Below, one piece after another: positions 45,112 to 55,991 of a stretch of 64,000 bases of DNA (within the stretch, counting starts at the first letter, position 1; each line of letters opens with the position of its first letter). Below the pieces are notes generated by a model. It made no database searches. It had not been told where the DNA came from and was given only the letters and a program-made list of their open reading frames with translations. Where the stretch lies: contig MBPM02000071.1 in NCBI GenBank assembly GCA_001695595.3, positions 124,001-188,000 on the forward strand, read 5' to 3'. The DNA is from Plasmopara viticola. Its lineage: Eukaryota; Oomycota; Peronosporomycetes; Peronosporales; Peronosporaceae. The position numbers and the translations under genes were made by a program.

Positions 45112-47054
45112 ATGACGGGCCCCCAGCGTGACAAAGCTTGGCGCCAAACATGGCACAACACCGCGCCACGGGCCGAATTCTCGCGCCCTGCCGACGCCGT
45201 CTTCGAGAAGGCAGAGGCAGCCTTGCTAGATCCCGACCGGGACCAGCGCGACAAACGCTGCGCTGCCCTAGCCGGCGTCCCGCAACAAGTCTCCCCCGAG
45301 CTGCTCCTGCCCATGTGGATTCCAGCCCGGGAACTTACGGCCACCTTCTCGGACACCGAGATCATGACCTCGCTGGGTTCGACTTCACAGAGTGTCACGC
45401 GGACATCGAACCTCAGCAATCTCCGCGACTTCAAGACAGTCCGCAACGCTGGGATCAGCTTCCAGTGCACCGACCGGGACCTTTGTGCGAAATTGGGGGG
45501 CGAATCTGTGACCATTTTTGGTCGCAAGTTCAAAGTCCAACCGTACTCGAAGTACTCCCACTGGTATTAGGTGGATTTGCAACGCCTGCCCGACGACGCA
45601 ACGGACGGCGTCATCTACGACTGGATTTCCAACCAAGGCACGCCGCCAGTGTATATTACACCGGCCCATACCATCGGGGGACTCCGCTCCCGCAGCCGGC
45701 GGGTATACTTCAATCAAAAGTTGCCCCCAGCGTCGGTGATGTTGAGCAAGCGCGTCCCGCTTCGCCAAATCCAATTCACTGAACAAGGCTACACTGTGAT
45801 ACATCACCGCAACCGTGCCTTCAACAGTGTTGTCCCACCCTTCATCAAGGAGCTTCGCGGGAAGGGACGTCAGGATCGTCAACCTACGCCTACGCCTCCC
45901 AGCCCTGACCGAGACGAAACGGGCAGCATCTCACCCGCTTTCGATGACAAGAGCGATGACAGTGATTTTGATGCGATGGTCGACGTCTCCTCGTCAGAAA
46001 GTGAGCCACATAGTGGGGATCAATCTGATGACGAGTCTTCCCAAAGCAACTTCATGGAAGGTCTCGAAGGTGCAATCGTAACCAATCCCAAGTCGATTTG
46101 GCCACACGAGAGCACCGCCGTCTTCCCTGTTGGCATAACCATGGCCACGGGTCGTACGCCGGACCGCATTAAGCGGGCAAAGTGCATGGTCTTCGGCCCA
46201 ATTGCAGATCCGGCGGTAGATCTGCGCTGCCTCCCCCCTCCCAAACCGAGTACCCGATGGTTGCGTCGGTAAACTCGTATGATTGGCTGAGCAACGGTCA
46301 GGATGGGCCTATACTTCCGGACCAGAACCTCAATCTTTGGGATAGATCAACAAACCCACCGCAGTCTGTAGCCTAATTTGTGGAGTTTTCAGAAACGACG
46401 GAAGGGGCCATGAACGCGGCGTTTCGACAGAGCAACGTGGAACAAATGTCGCTCCAAGAACTATGCGCAACGATTGAAGACTTTCTGGGCTCATTCTGCT
46501 CGCAAAACGACCCAGATTTGATGATCGCGTCAGTGCAAGCTCAGCCCAGTCTTCACCGGGTCCAATTCGACACCATGGCGACGAGCAACTTCCAACACCT
46601 TCGCGCCAAAGCCTTCGGACATGCCGTCCTCCGCGAAATCTCCATGCAACCCTGTACACTGGATGAGGAATGCTGTGTGATTAAGCGGATGTCCACGCTT
46701 TATCCAGATCAGCAGGATCTCGATCTCCAAACCGCTCTGGGGCAGCTGTGTCCAGACCAGGTGCAGTTCTGGCTAAAGCTACGGCTGGCGGAAGCGGATC
46801 TGGCTCTGCAAATAATTGCACCCAGTATCTACGCAGACCCGCTTAAATTGAGCGCGCTCACGGGGAAGGCAGCATCGGCACTGCCCCACCCGCTCTATTT
46901 ACTATGGGATGACACGACCCTTGCCAACTTAATATTGTCACCCTTAGTGGATCGCATTTTGGCAGGGCCTCTCCCAGCAGACCTTCGCTCCACGATTGAG
47001 TTTTTGAGAACCCAGGCTACTACAGTAGCCCCCTCTAGTTCCACCCACCCCTAA
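45112..47054 (+). pseudogene. LINE ORF1, interrupted
   Basis: ORF1 reads from ATG 45112 to TAA 47054, about 645 codons, but is broken three times: an in-frame TAG at 45568, a frameshift between about 46180 and 46262 (next to a C-run at 46232-46241), and an in-frame TAG at 46374. The protein has a Trp/Arg-rich start, a middle that could form an RRM-like fold (around the first stop), a Pro/Asp/Ser-rich acidic linker with long D/E/S runs, and a Leu-rich C-terminus. ORF1 proteins of L1-type elements bind their own RNA as chaperones. No CCHC knuckle is visible. The last codons overlap the open frame that leads into ORF2. Confidence 0.75.
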
Positions 47055-50000
47055 TGAGGGATGGACCTTGAGAGGGTTCTCTCTTAACGCGAATGGATTA
47101 AATAACGTCACACAACGTACCCAGAACTTCTTTTCAAACAATTTCCACATTGTGGGTTTGGAAGAGACAAAGTTTACGGGTATAAAAAGCTTCAAACGAG
47201 CAAAACACCACTGGAATACGGCCTCGCAGTTGAATTCCAATTTTTGGTCACAGGACAACATTGGCAACTTTACCGGGCACAATGGAGTGGGCCTGCTGCT
47301 TACACCATCCTGCCCCATACGCACGCCTCACGACGTCACACGCCAGCATGTCTCCTCCATAGAGATATTGGCCCGATACCTTCTAGTGCGAGGCACATTG
47401 GACTCTGTCGTGACCTACATTCACGTGGTCTACGCTCCGGTTCAGCCAAGCCAACGGCCGGACTTCTTCACGGCCCTTCCACGGACTTTTGAAGAAGATT
47501 CTCAACACATTGTGCTTGGCGATCTAAACACAGTTCTTTCAAGTCAACTTGACCAGGCAAGGCAAGAAGACCGGAACCGAATCCAAGGCCGCGAAGCCTT
47601 GTTGGATTGGATGACCGCCTTGCACTTGGTTGATGCCTGGCGTCTCCAACATCCAGACGCTCAAGAATTTACTAGCCCGAACAGCAGCTCCAGACTCGAC
47701 TACGTCTTGATCAGCTCAAGGCTTTTTCACTCAGCTGCCAAAGATATTCACCATGACTTTCGGGGCTTGGCAGGCCAAGGGCAACCATGCGGGAGTTTCG
47801 TTTCAATTTGGTACTTCCTGCTACAAACCCCGCTCTCGGGCCCCATGGAAATGTCCAACCTGGGTCATCCAGCTACCGGAAGCACAGGAATACCTGCACA
47901 ACTCGCTTTGTGAGCTTGCAGATTCCTTTCGGAGCCCAGACAGCGTCTCCTACAATCCGGGTTGCCTTCTCAACGAACACAAGCGAAGAGACTCAATTTT
48001 ACTTAGGGAGCTCTTCCAATCCAAGAAAAACGAGCGCCAAGGGACACTTATAGAACTCCACCTCAAAGTGAACGCACTGCAACATGCCCAGGCAATCAAC
48101 CCAATCAAAGATTACTCGGAACAACTTACGGAAGCAAGAGCCAAGCTCAAAGAAAAAATAGACGAACAACACCACAATGCATTCAAGCAGAAGTTTGCCT
48201 CGGACCTCAAGCACACGGAGCATTGCTCTAAGTACTTCTTTCGACCACCCCAAGTCCTCCACAAAACGCCTATTCCTGTGGACACGGCTGAAGAACTCGA
48301 TTCCGCTTGCAAGGCCTTCTCTTCGTATTGGTCCGGCGTCTACTGCTTCCCGTCCAAGGAAAATGGACACGTCAAGCCCAACTGGAACAGTATCAAGCTT
48401 GTCCAAATACTCCAACATACCAAGACTCGGCTAACACCAAAGGACCAGGCTTACTTGGACAGCCCTTTTACGGCAAACGAGTTCTACTGGGCGCTTTCAC
48501 ACACATCAACTGGGAAGACGCCTAGGCCAGACGGTCTTCCGGTCGAGTATTACAAGACCAACCCCTCCCTTTGGAGCCGTGTGCTGGAAGTAATCTACGC
48601 GGCTCAGCTCCAACTAGGTCGGACGACCAAAATTCAGCGGCGTGCTCAAGTCTCGTTGCTTTACAAGAAGGGGGACCGCAAGGTCCCTAGCAACTATCGA
48701 CCGATCACGTTTCTGAACATGGATGCTAAACTTGGACCCAAGATTCTTGCCCATCGCCTGGGCTCGATACTCAATAGCCTCCTGCACTCTGACCAATACG
48801 GGTTTGTTTCAGGACGGAATATTCGTCCGGCGCACCTAGGTTTCAGGCCTTATCCCGACTTTTCGGCAAGGATGGGTCACCAGCCGGTGCGATCTTGTCC
48901 GACTTCGCCAAGGCCTTCGATAGTGTCGTTTGGGAAGCACTTGACATGGTCTTGAGGCACTTTGGATTTGGCAACACGTTCAGGCGCTGGATCCGGGTCC
49001 TTTTTCCAGGAACCCTGGTATCGCTTATGTTCAACGGACGACCGTTAAGTCCGTTTGAACTTGGCGCGGGGGTTCGACAGGGAGACCCCCTCTCCCCAGC
49101 ACTTTTTGTGCTTTTTATTGAGCCTTTGCTGAACCTACTAAGAGTGAAGCTAAAAGATTACGGGCTATGGAGTGGGAACACAACGCATTCGGTGATCAGT
49201 TTTGCCGACGATTGCACTGGACTCCTCTTCGACCTCAAGCACACCAAGTTCTTTCTCGATCAAGTGGAAGACTTCTGTGCGGCTTCAGGAATGCGGCTCA
49301 ACAAGGACAAGACGGTGATACTTCCCTTTCACCCTTGGACCAAGGAAAACGAGCCTTTACGCCAGTCTCTCTCCGAGATGGGAGTAATTGTGGTCGGGAA
49401 CACAGGGCGCGCTAAGCTATTGGGAATACTTTACGGCCCGACCCTCAGCGATGCAGACCGACTCCAGCACTTACTCGCAGAAATGGAAACCAAGTGCTCT
49501 CTATGGCTTCACCGGGCACGCACGCTGCGAGGCCACGTAGTGATCCTTCAACAAATTATTCTGCCAACACTGTGGTATTCGGCTAGCGTCTGTCACGTTC
49601 CCTCAACCGGATTCCAAGACCAGCTTATCAAGCTAATTTCGCGCTTTCTTTGCCGGTTCAAGGCCTGTAACGCGCTCCCCAGGGCTTGGTGGTTTAATCC
49701 AGTGCATAAAGGTGGACTGGGTCTCACTCCCACCCCCGATATGATCCAAAGCCTCCAGCTGCACATGCTCTGTAAGGTGAAACTTGCGGGACGGACCCCC
49801 CCAGGGAAAACCATTCCTTCGTGGGCAGCCCCAGTTATTCGTCTCTTCGACCAAGCCGCAGCTCCGTGGGGAAGAGATTTCGATATGCTATACGCACCCG
49901 TGACTACCAGCCCGGACTACGCGGTCTCCCGACGGTCTACCCGCTGGACATCACTAGGGGCTTACTGGCATTTTGTGGTATTCACGTAGCACACTCGCCT

Positions 50001-51100
50001 TCGAGCAAAGGCCACTCGCCTCCAAGTCAAGTTTGACAAACTCACAATGCCGAATCTCGACAACGCCGACATCGCCTACAGCTACCGTGGCCGCACGCTG
50101 GCAGGAACCTCACGGCCACTCGGGTTGGTTACCCTCCTGGCCAACAACGGTATCCTTCGCCCTACAGATCTGTTTCAGATTTGTGAGCGGCCGGTGACAG
50201 CGATAAGACTCTCTCAAGCTCTCAGCCACCTAGCACCGGGACGAATTACTAGCGTACGCTCTTGCTCCAACTTTCTGGACAAAGCCGATCAACTTCTCAA
50301 CTCGCCCGCCGATTACCCGATCGGACCGATCTAAGCAATCCAACGCCACGCAGCATTTCACGCATGGGTTTTCGACACCTATGAGGTTGCTGAGCTAAGC
50401 GTTGCTCGGATACGGACCGCGATATCCAGCTACCATGTTCCAGACCTGCCGCTTCCTCGCCTCGGTGTGGAAAGGGGCCCCGGCCCAATCGATGTGGAGC
50501 CGAGATATCAAGATATGGAAGCACGTATTACCTGTTTACTCGGATCTGCTCTACAGACTCCAGCACAACGCGTTATACCTCGGCTACCGCCTCCAACATC
50601 TCCAAGGAGTTCAGTGCTTGTGCCACCACTGCGGTGTGCTTGAAACGGCTCCACATCTCTTTTGGTACTGCGAGTTTGCGGCCAACACTTGGAATGAATG
50701 GCTTGCTACCTTCCAAGAGCTGTTCACGACAAAACTTGAATGGGAGGCGATACTATGGTTCAACGTCGAGCCTACACCGTCGGCCAAGTCTCAATACGGC
50801 TACAGTCTCTTTGTGATTTTTCACATAGTGCGGGCTGTCATTTTACGCTGCTTATGGATGCACCGGAACGATATTCGCTTCCACGAGCTCCCGGCCAACC
50901 AGATAGAAGTTCAAGCCCGAATCAAGGCGGTGGTCACACTTCATGTTGAGCGCTACCGCCAAGATCTCCTGCTCAAAACGCTTAGCCACTCTGGACTTCA
51001 ACAGCGCCAACTACTAGACTTGATGGACATTATCGGGCTCTCCCCGACTCAGCCACCAACCGTCCAACCAACACAGCCCCCGCTGGACCAGCCACCATGA
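47040..51100 (+). pseudogene. LINE ORF2: endonuclease and reverse transcriptase, interrupted
   Basis: ORF2 supplies target nicking and reverse transcription. The endonuclease part (47068-47800) shows the APE series NANGL, L-E-E-T-K, VYAPV, LGDLN and SRLDYVLIS, then a His in a G-N-H-A-G context where S-D-H is usual. The RT part shows LLYKKGDRKVPSNYRPITFLN, QYGFVSGRNI, SDFAKAFDSV, GVRQGDPLSPALF and the catalytic FADD at 49201-49212. A C-x2-C-x8-H-x4-C finger near 50615-50670 lies in the C-terminal region. Frameshifts fall near 47,750-47,800, 48,840-48,900, 49,975-50,050 and 50,440-50,470, plus a TAA at 50332. Motif order and the FADD box place it in the L1/Tx1 group. Its start codon is unclear because the frame overlaps the end of ORF1. 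Confidence 0.88.
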
Positions 51101-51320
51101 CCAAGCGCTTTTACTGCCGTGACTTGTCTTGACAACCGCAGATATGGAGCACAACTTAATCAAGCTTATCGGACACCCGTCACAAGTTTCGACTTCGCGT
51201 GATCACTTTGCTTAGATTTTTAGCTCATAAAACTTAGCGATCAAGTTGATAGCAAAACGGTAGCTAGGCAATTTGCTGGATAAAGTGTAATGAAATTTAT
51301 TTATCTCTCATTACTTTGCT

Positions 51321-51726
51321 TGACCGAGTTTCTTACATGAATTTTCGAGGTGTAGCTTTTAAAAAGCTCCCTCGAGTCTCTCCGATGGCTTAAGCAAGAA
51401 TATATAAACGTGGGACAAGTTCCAAACGTCACTCGCAATACTGACTAACATCTACATTACGTCCTGACGAAGAAAACAACTTCTCGTTACTATTAGAAGA
51501 AGCGACTAATGTCACTTATTGCCCGGAGTGAAGCTTCAATTCTGAATGATCCATTAGACCTGTATTGATCTTTGGTAAAGGGATACATTTATGTGTTCGC
51601 TTAGGTAGATGAAGCTGGATTCCAGAAATCGAATCTGCATAGCACGGCTGCATCCTTTACCACAGAGAAGAACGACATCACCGACGCAATATTTTGTGCA
51701 CAGTACGAAGCGGGAATGGTCTGAAG
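51321..51726. other. Spacer between LINE and gypsy remnant
   Basis: About 400 bp without a recognisable gene. It may be the upstream, more decayed part of the gypsy element that follows. Confidence 0.4.
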
Positions 51727-52690
51727 GAGCAAAAAAGCCTCTCATATTACGGCGGCATTTCGTGTGAAGAGCCAAACAAGAGTAGCGTATCGCCCACACT
51801 TATAATAAATTCATTAGAAAAGATTTGTGGCAAAAGTTTATACAATGTAGAGCTGCTCAACTTGATTAACAAGTATTATCGACTTCCTGCGCGAGAAAGG
51901 TACAAACCAATAACCGCCATTAGCACTCTGAGCGGTGTGTTCTGGGAGATATTTTTTACGCCTCACGGACTCTCAAGTGCGCCTGCAGCGTTCAACTGTT
52001 GGGTGATGCAGTTCGTTGAACCCACGTAGATGTTTCTATGACATTTTCGTCCGTAGAGGTCTGAATCAAGCATCGTTAGTGGTGCTTATGCACACAAATT
52101 ACCTTTACGCTATGTTTGTTGCAATACAGATGTCTCCTTAGGGTGCTTTGTTAGAAAGCATGGCCTTAAAGCCGACAAAGCACAGGTCTAGGCCGCTATA
52201 AATAGACCGGTTGCATCAAAATTTAGAAAGGGCCTGGTGTGACCAATAGCCTGCAGAAAAACGGTAGGACGCAGAAGTTGTTAGGTCGTTATCTTATCTT
52301 TCCAATGAAGACACAGAATTAATTTCGGAAAGCTATAGGCGAAAACGTGTTCAACAGAGTAAAATAAAAGCTGGTTTAGATGCCAATCCTGGTCTTGCCA
52401 GATCCAGAACGACCGCTCAGCGTCGTCAGTGTCGCACCAGAGTCTCGGAAGCTTGAGGCCACCAAGAAAAACAATGTTGTGTATGACACAGATCTACCCG
52501 CGAGTGTTTACCTGCTATGCTTTTATGCATTTGTCGATCCAGATCATGCTCCACTACTCCGTGGCATACTGTTGCCTCACTTCTCGCTGAGAATGGTCAC
52601 GTGACCTTTTTTTGGTGGAGTGTAACTGCGAAGTGAAGCATAAGCCAGGAAGGCAACATGCTTTGGCTGATGCATCATCATGTCGCTCAT
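51727..52690 (+). mobile_element. Decayed Ty3/gypsy pol fragment (RT to RNase H)
   Basis: Plus-strand frames carry recognisable but broken gypsy polymerase motifs in the right order. An RT core appears around 51,850-52,025, with a YYRLPARERYK strand and a FFTPHGLSSAPAAF segment, the counterpart of the usual MPFGLxNAPxxF. A post-RT G-L-K-A-D-K-A-Q-V block follows near 52,150-52,190. The RNase H start LPDPERPLSVV lies at 52,386, and a KHKPGRQHALADA segment near 52,640-52,670 matches the end of RNase H in gypsy elements. Stops interrupt every domain and the catalytic YxDD box is not seen. No LTRs were found, so only an internal relic remains. Confidence 0.7.
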
Positions 52691-55600
52691 CATCATGTAT
52701 TCATTGAAGTTAATCCTTGAGTGTATGCGCGAGTTGGTGTGTGCGAAGCTCTGCCAAGGGTTCTTAATAAGAATAAGTATAAAGACACGGACAAAATGTC
52801 TGCAGGCTTAAGCTAGAGGCTACACCGTTTTTTTGTTAAACCGGGATGTTGTATTTAGGCAAATAAAGTGATGACCTTCCACGCGAAATGGCTTTTCGCG
52901 ATAAAAATTATTATATTGAAGGCTCACAATTCATCGCTTGGCGGTCATATGGCTTAATGCTTGTGCCGGACACGATTAATAATGTCGAAGTAGCAGCACT
53001 GCTTCTCTAATGTAGCCTCGGACAAAATCAATTTCTGAGGTCAAATGTATTGGACCTAGATCTGGCATTAAAGTATCTTTCTTAGATCTTGTTTTTCTGG
53101 TGATCGACATCAGTCTTTTGGATTAAATGCTTAGGACTCATGTACACATCCAAAAGCCCCTGTCATCTATACTAAAGTTCGCCGTACTTTACCAAAATGT
53201 TTAACCGCAAAAGGATGCAATGCTCTACGGGGCAAAATTTATATTATCACCCGACCCAGGTGGAAACGTGAGCGCTGACAGCGAATCATACGCACGTACG
53301 GCCACAGCAGATCGACCCAATAGATAGACCAAATTAATTTTGGGCATGAAGTGACATTGAGAAGCTCGAGCGAGCGACTTGCTCGCAGAGCGATGCGACA
53401 ATGCGCTCAAGGTTCGAAACTTGCTAAAAAGAGGACCGGTGATTTTGCATCGAAAGCGATTAATCTGACGATGATTTAGCTTCATGGTCTCGTACCTCAT
53501 CAACTATATATCGTAAGAGTTTTGGCTCATAAGAGGCAAGCCTTCAATTAGCGAATAGGCACGAAGTGCGTGAGGTGCGCTGTGATAATCGTGAGCACGC
53601 GGTGTGTGATCTATGGGCGTTCGATCGTGTGGTAATTTGTCCAGATTATACTTCAAGGGTATCTTTGCGCAACATGACATGGTGCTGCGAGCCGCAGATT
53701 ATTAAGCATTTCCTCTATCAAAGGGCAGTTGATGTGCGTGGTGAGAGTTTGCCTCACGAGCGACCGAATCGACACCATACGATACAACGACTTTCGTTAG
53801 AATGTGTGAAATTTGAATTCTGTAAGCTTTGTTCGTGCTTTCGAATTGTGGTTTGTTCCAAACCTCGATGACACATCCGCTTTGCTCGACAGTACAGCCA
53901 AATGACTTGAAGTTTGTGTTTGGAATGGGTCGTAAACCTTATGTAGTTTGTTGTGCGGGCTTATGAGAAGCCGTGATAACATGAAGAAAGTTTCTGCCAA
54001 AACGTTTAGCTTGAATAGACTACAAAAGTTCAAAATTTTAATTGGGAAACAGTAACAGGGTACACGAACCATGTGTGCGTATTCAATGGACGATATAATG
54101 TGACAGAGTCATGTGCTCTTTAAACATTGATAAGAGGGTAAATTTGGAAATAAGAAGCAGTACATTGACTAATGGTCACTGCTTAATAAGTTCTAGTAGA
54201 AGCTGTAGTCTTTGTAAAGTATTTACATCGCAAGCGTGTCATCGATATGGTTACAACAAAGATTAATTTGCATCTGAAAGAGAATAATCATGAAATCAAG
54301 ACTACCACTAGTTCATGGGGTCAATTAAATAGCGGTCCATGACTCGTATTGATTGTAAGCGCTGAACAAAGGTCAATGACCTGGACACACGCTTCCTATC
54401 ATCATCATTTCGAGTGACAACATCTATATTTTTCGATCGGAGTAAAATTATTATGTTGATTTTGTCCAGATACTTTCTAGACTATTTTCGGCGGAAAATT
54501 TTGTCAAAGGATTAGGCGCACTACGCAAAAAACTTCAATTTGAATACTTTCACTACGATCGTTGCTTCCAGTAGATATAGCGAAATTGAGCGCAATATTT
54601 GTGCCAAGCCCATCCGTGTAGAGATTACTGTACGTAACGAGTGCCCAAGCATCATTGTTTGCGCAAGCATCATTGTTTGCGCCACCAACATGAAGAGCAA
54701 GAAGCTTTGGCTTTTGTAGCTCTAAAATAATAGATTAAAGCGAAGTTTTCCAGTGTAAACAAACAAGTTAAATGCAGCAACAGATAAGCATTGTGTTCGC
54801 TCTTCTTCTCGTACTTCTTAGTACTATGAGGGAATTTCTCTTTTTCGGGCTGCATAAACTCATGTTCACTACTGTGCATTTGGACTTTAGGTAAAGCAAG
54901 ACAACACCAGGTGCTTGCACAATCAATGTCGAGGGGCATAGTGTATGCACTTATATATTCTACAAAAAAACGATGAAGTCGTCACATAGCTTAGTGAACG
55001 ACGACTAACTTTCCGATGGCAACAATTGAATAAGGTGGCAGGCGGTGGCGACAAAAAGTTCTGGACGTGCCCTACTAGACATTTTGCAATTTCTTAACTG
55101 AGCAAGCGTTTAATAGATTAATCAGGCGGCTTAAGTACATTTACCTTCAAGATGAAATTGGTAATTCACGCAAATTGCGTCACTAATCGAGTGGTTCTAC
55201 ATGTCAAACTTGAAAGCACTCATACCCATGGAAGTGGAAATGAGAAATTTAACACGATTATGGGCTGAACCACAAACTTACTGCAACTATAGCATGGATT
55301 TCGGCAGGCCGTATGTGCAAATTGCAATCAAGAATTAGCCGAATTTACTTTTCAAAGCTACCAAAAAAATTAGCCGGAGTGCGATCGCACACACGAGTTG
55401 CATCGGTTCTTATGTGCGGCGACCTAATGAAGCCGCAAGCAAACAGTCAAGCAAACAGTTAAGCGAGTGCTCCAATCCAACTGCCTAACAAGCTTTCGAG
55501 TGAGCGTTTCAATCCAGCTGCCTTACAAGCTTTTAAGTGAACCAGCTGCGACTGGTTGAACGAATGGTTCAGGAACAGAAAAGCAAAGCGAAGAAGCGCG

Positions 55601-55948
55601 GGTAAGAAAATGCGAAGTGAGATAGCGCAAAGCGGTCGATCGATCGAGTCCAATGCTGATAACGTGAGATAATTTACGCATAGAAAAATGCAACAGACCG
55701 AAGAAATATGTTATGTAAGGAATCGCAGATTTGGGAGCCGCACTTTTATAGCTACATCTCTACCAGGTAAAAGCTCTGGAAGTTAGAGATATACGCCGGA
55801 CATGTGTATAGTAAACTTCAAGTAAGACGAGGGACATCAATATATAGGATATAATTTGATGTGTTTTATTTTTGCAGCCCTCGATTTTAATCGCTTCTTT
55901 CGGGTCGAATGTAGCTAAATCCGAGTGCCGCTGCCAATGGTTTTTCAA
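52691..55948. other. Spacer with small repeats, no supported gene
   Basis: About 3 kb with no defensible gene. A plus-strand open frame at 53566-53871 and minus frames near 54,700 and 55,500 lack motifs. Two short local duplications occur: an 18-bp unit gc(c/g)caagcatcattgttt at 54643-54678, and an imperfect ~40-bp duplication (ccaactgcctaacaagcttt versus ccagctgccttacaagcttt) at 55463-55540. The first part may contain further gypsy debris. Confidence 0.5.
54643..54678. repeat. 18-bp tandem duplication
   Basis: gcccaagcatcattgttt at 54643-54660 is followed directly by gcgcaagcatcattgttt at 54661-54678. One base differs. It looks like a replication-slippage product and lies in no gene. Confidence 0.85.
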
Positions 55949-55991
55949 ATGACCATTGATCGATTGGCATAAGGTGAGTGAGCGCGGAGCA

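Larger units (their letters stand above)
44592..51320 (+). mobile_element. L1/Tx1-type LINE with perfect 17-bp target-site duplication
   Basis: The direct repeat tctctcattactttgct occurs at 44592-44608 and 51304-51320. The 6695 bp between them form a non-LTR retrotransposon in plus orientation: a C-rich 5' leader (44609-45111), ORF1 (45112-47054), ORF2 with apurinic endonuclease, reverse transcriptase and C-terminal CCHC-like finger (about 47040-51100), and a ~200-bp 3' UTR ending aagtgtaatgaaatttattta. The perfect duplication and presence of both ORFs show a near full-length, fairly recent insertion. Both ORFs nevertheless carry stops and frameshifts, so the copy is dead unless some are assembly errors. 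It is inserted in the upstream region of the GT8 gene. Confidence 0.93.

Noticed and set aside
44609..51303. Treating the LINE open frames as several separate host genes
   Set aside because: Endonuclease, RT and finger motifs occur in the order of a single non-LTR element and are bounded by a 17-bp duplication.
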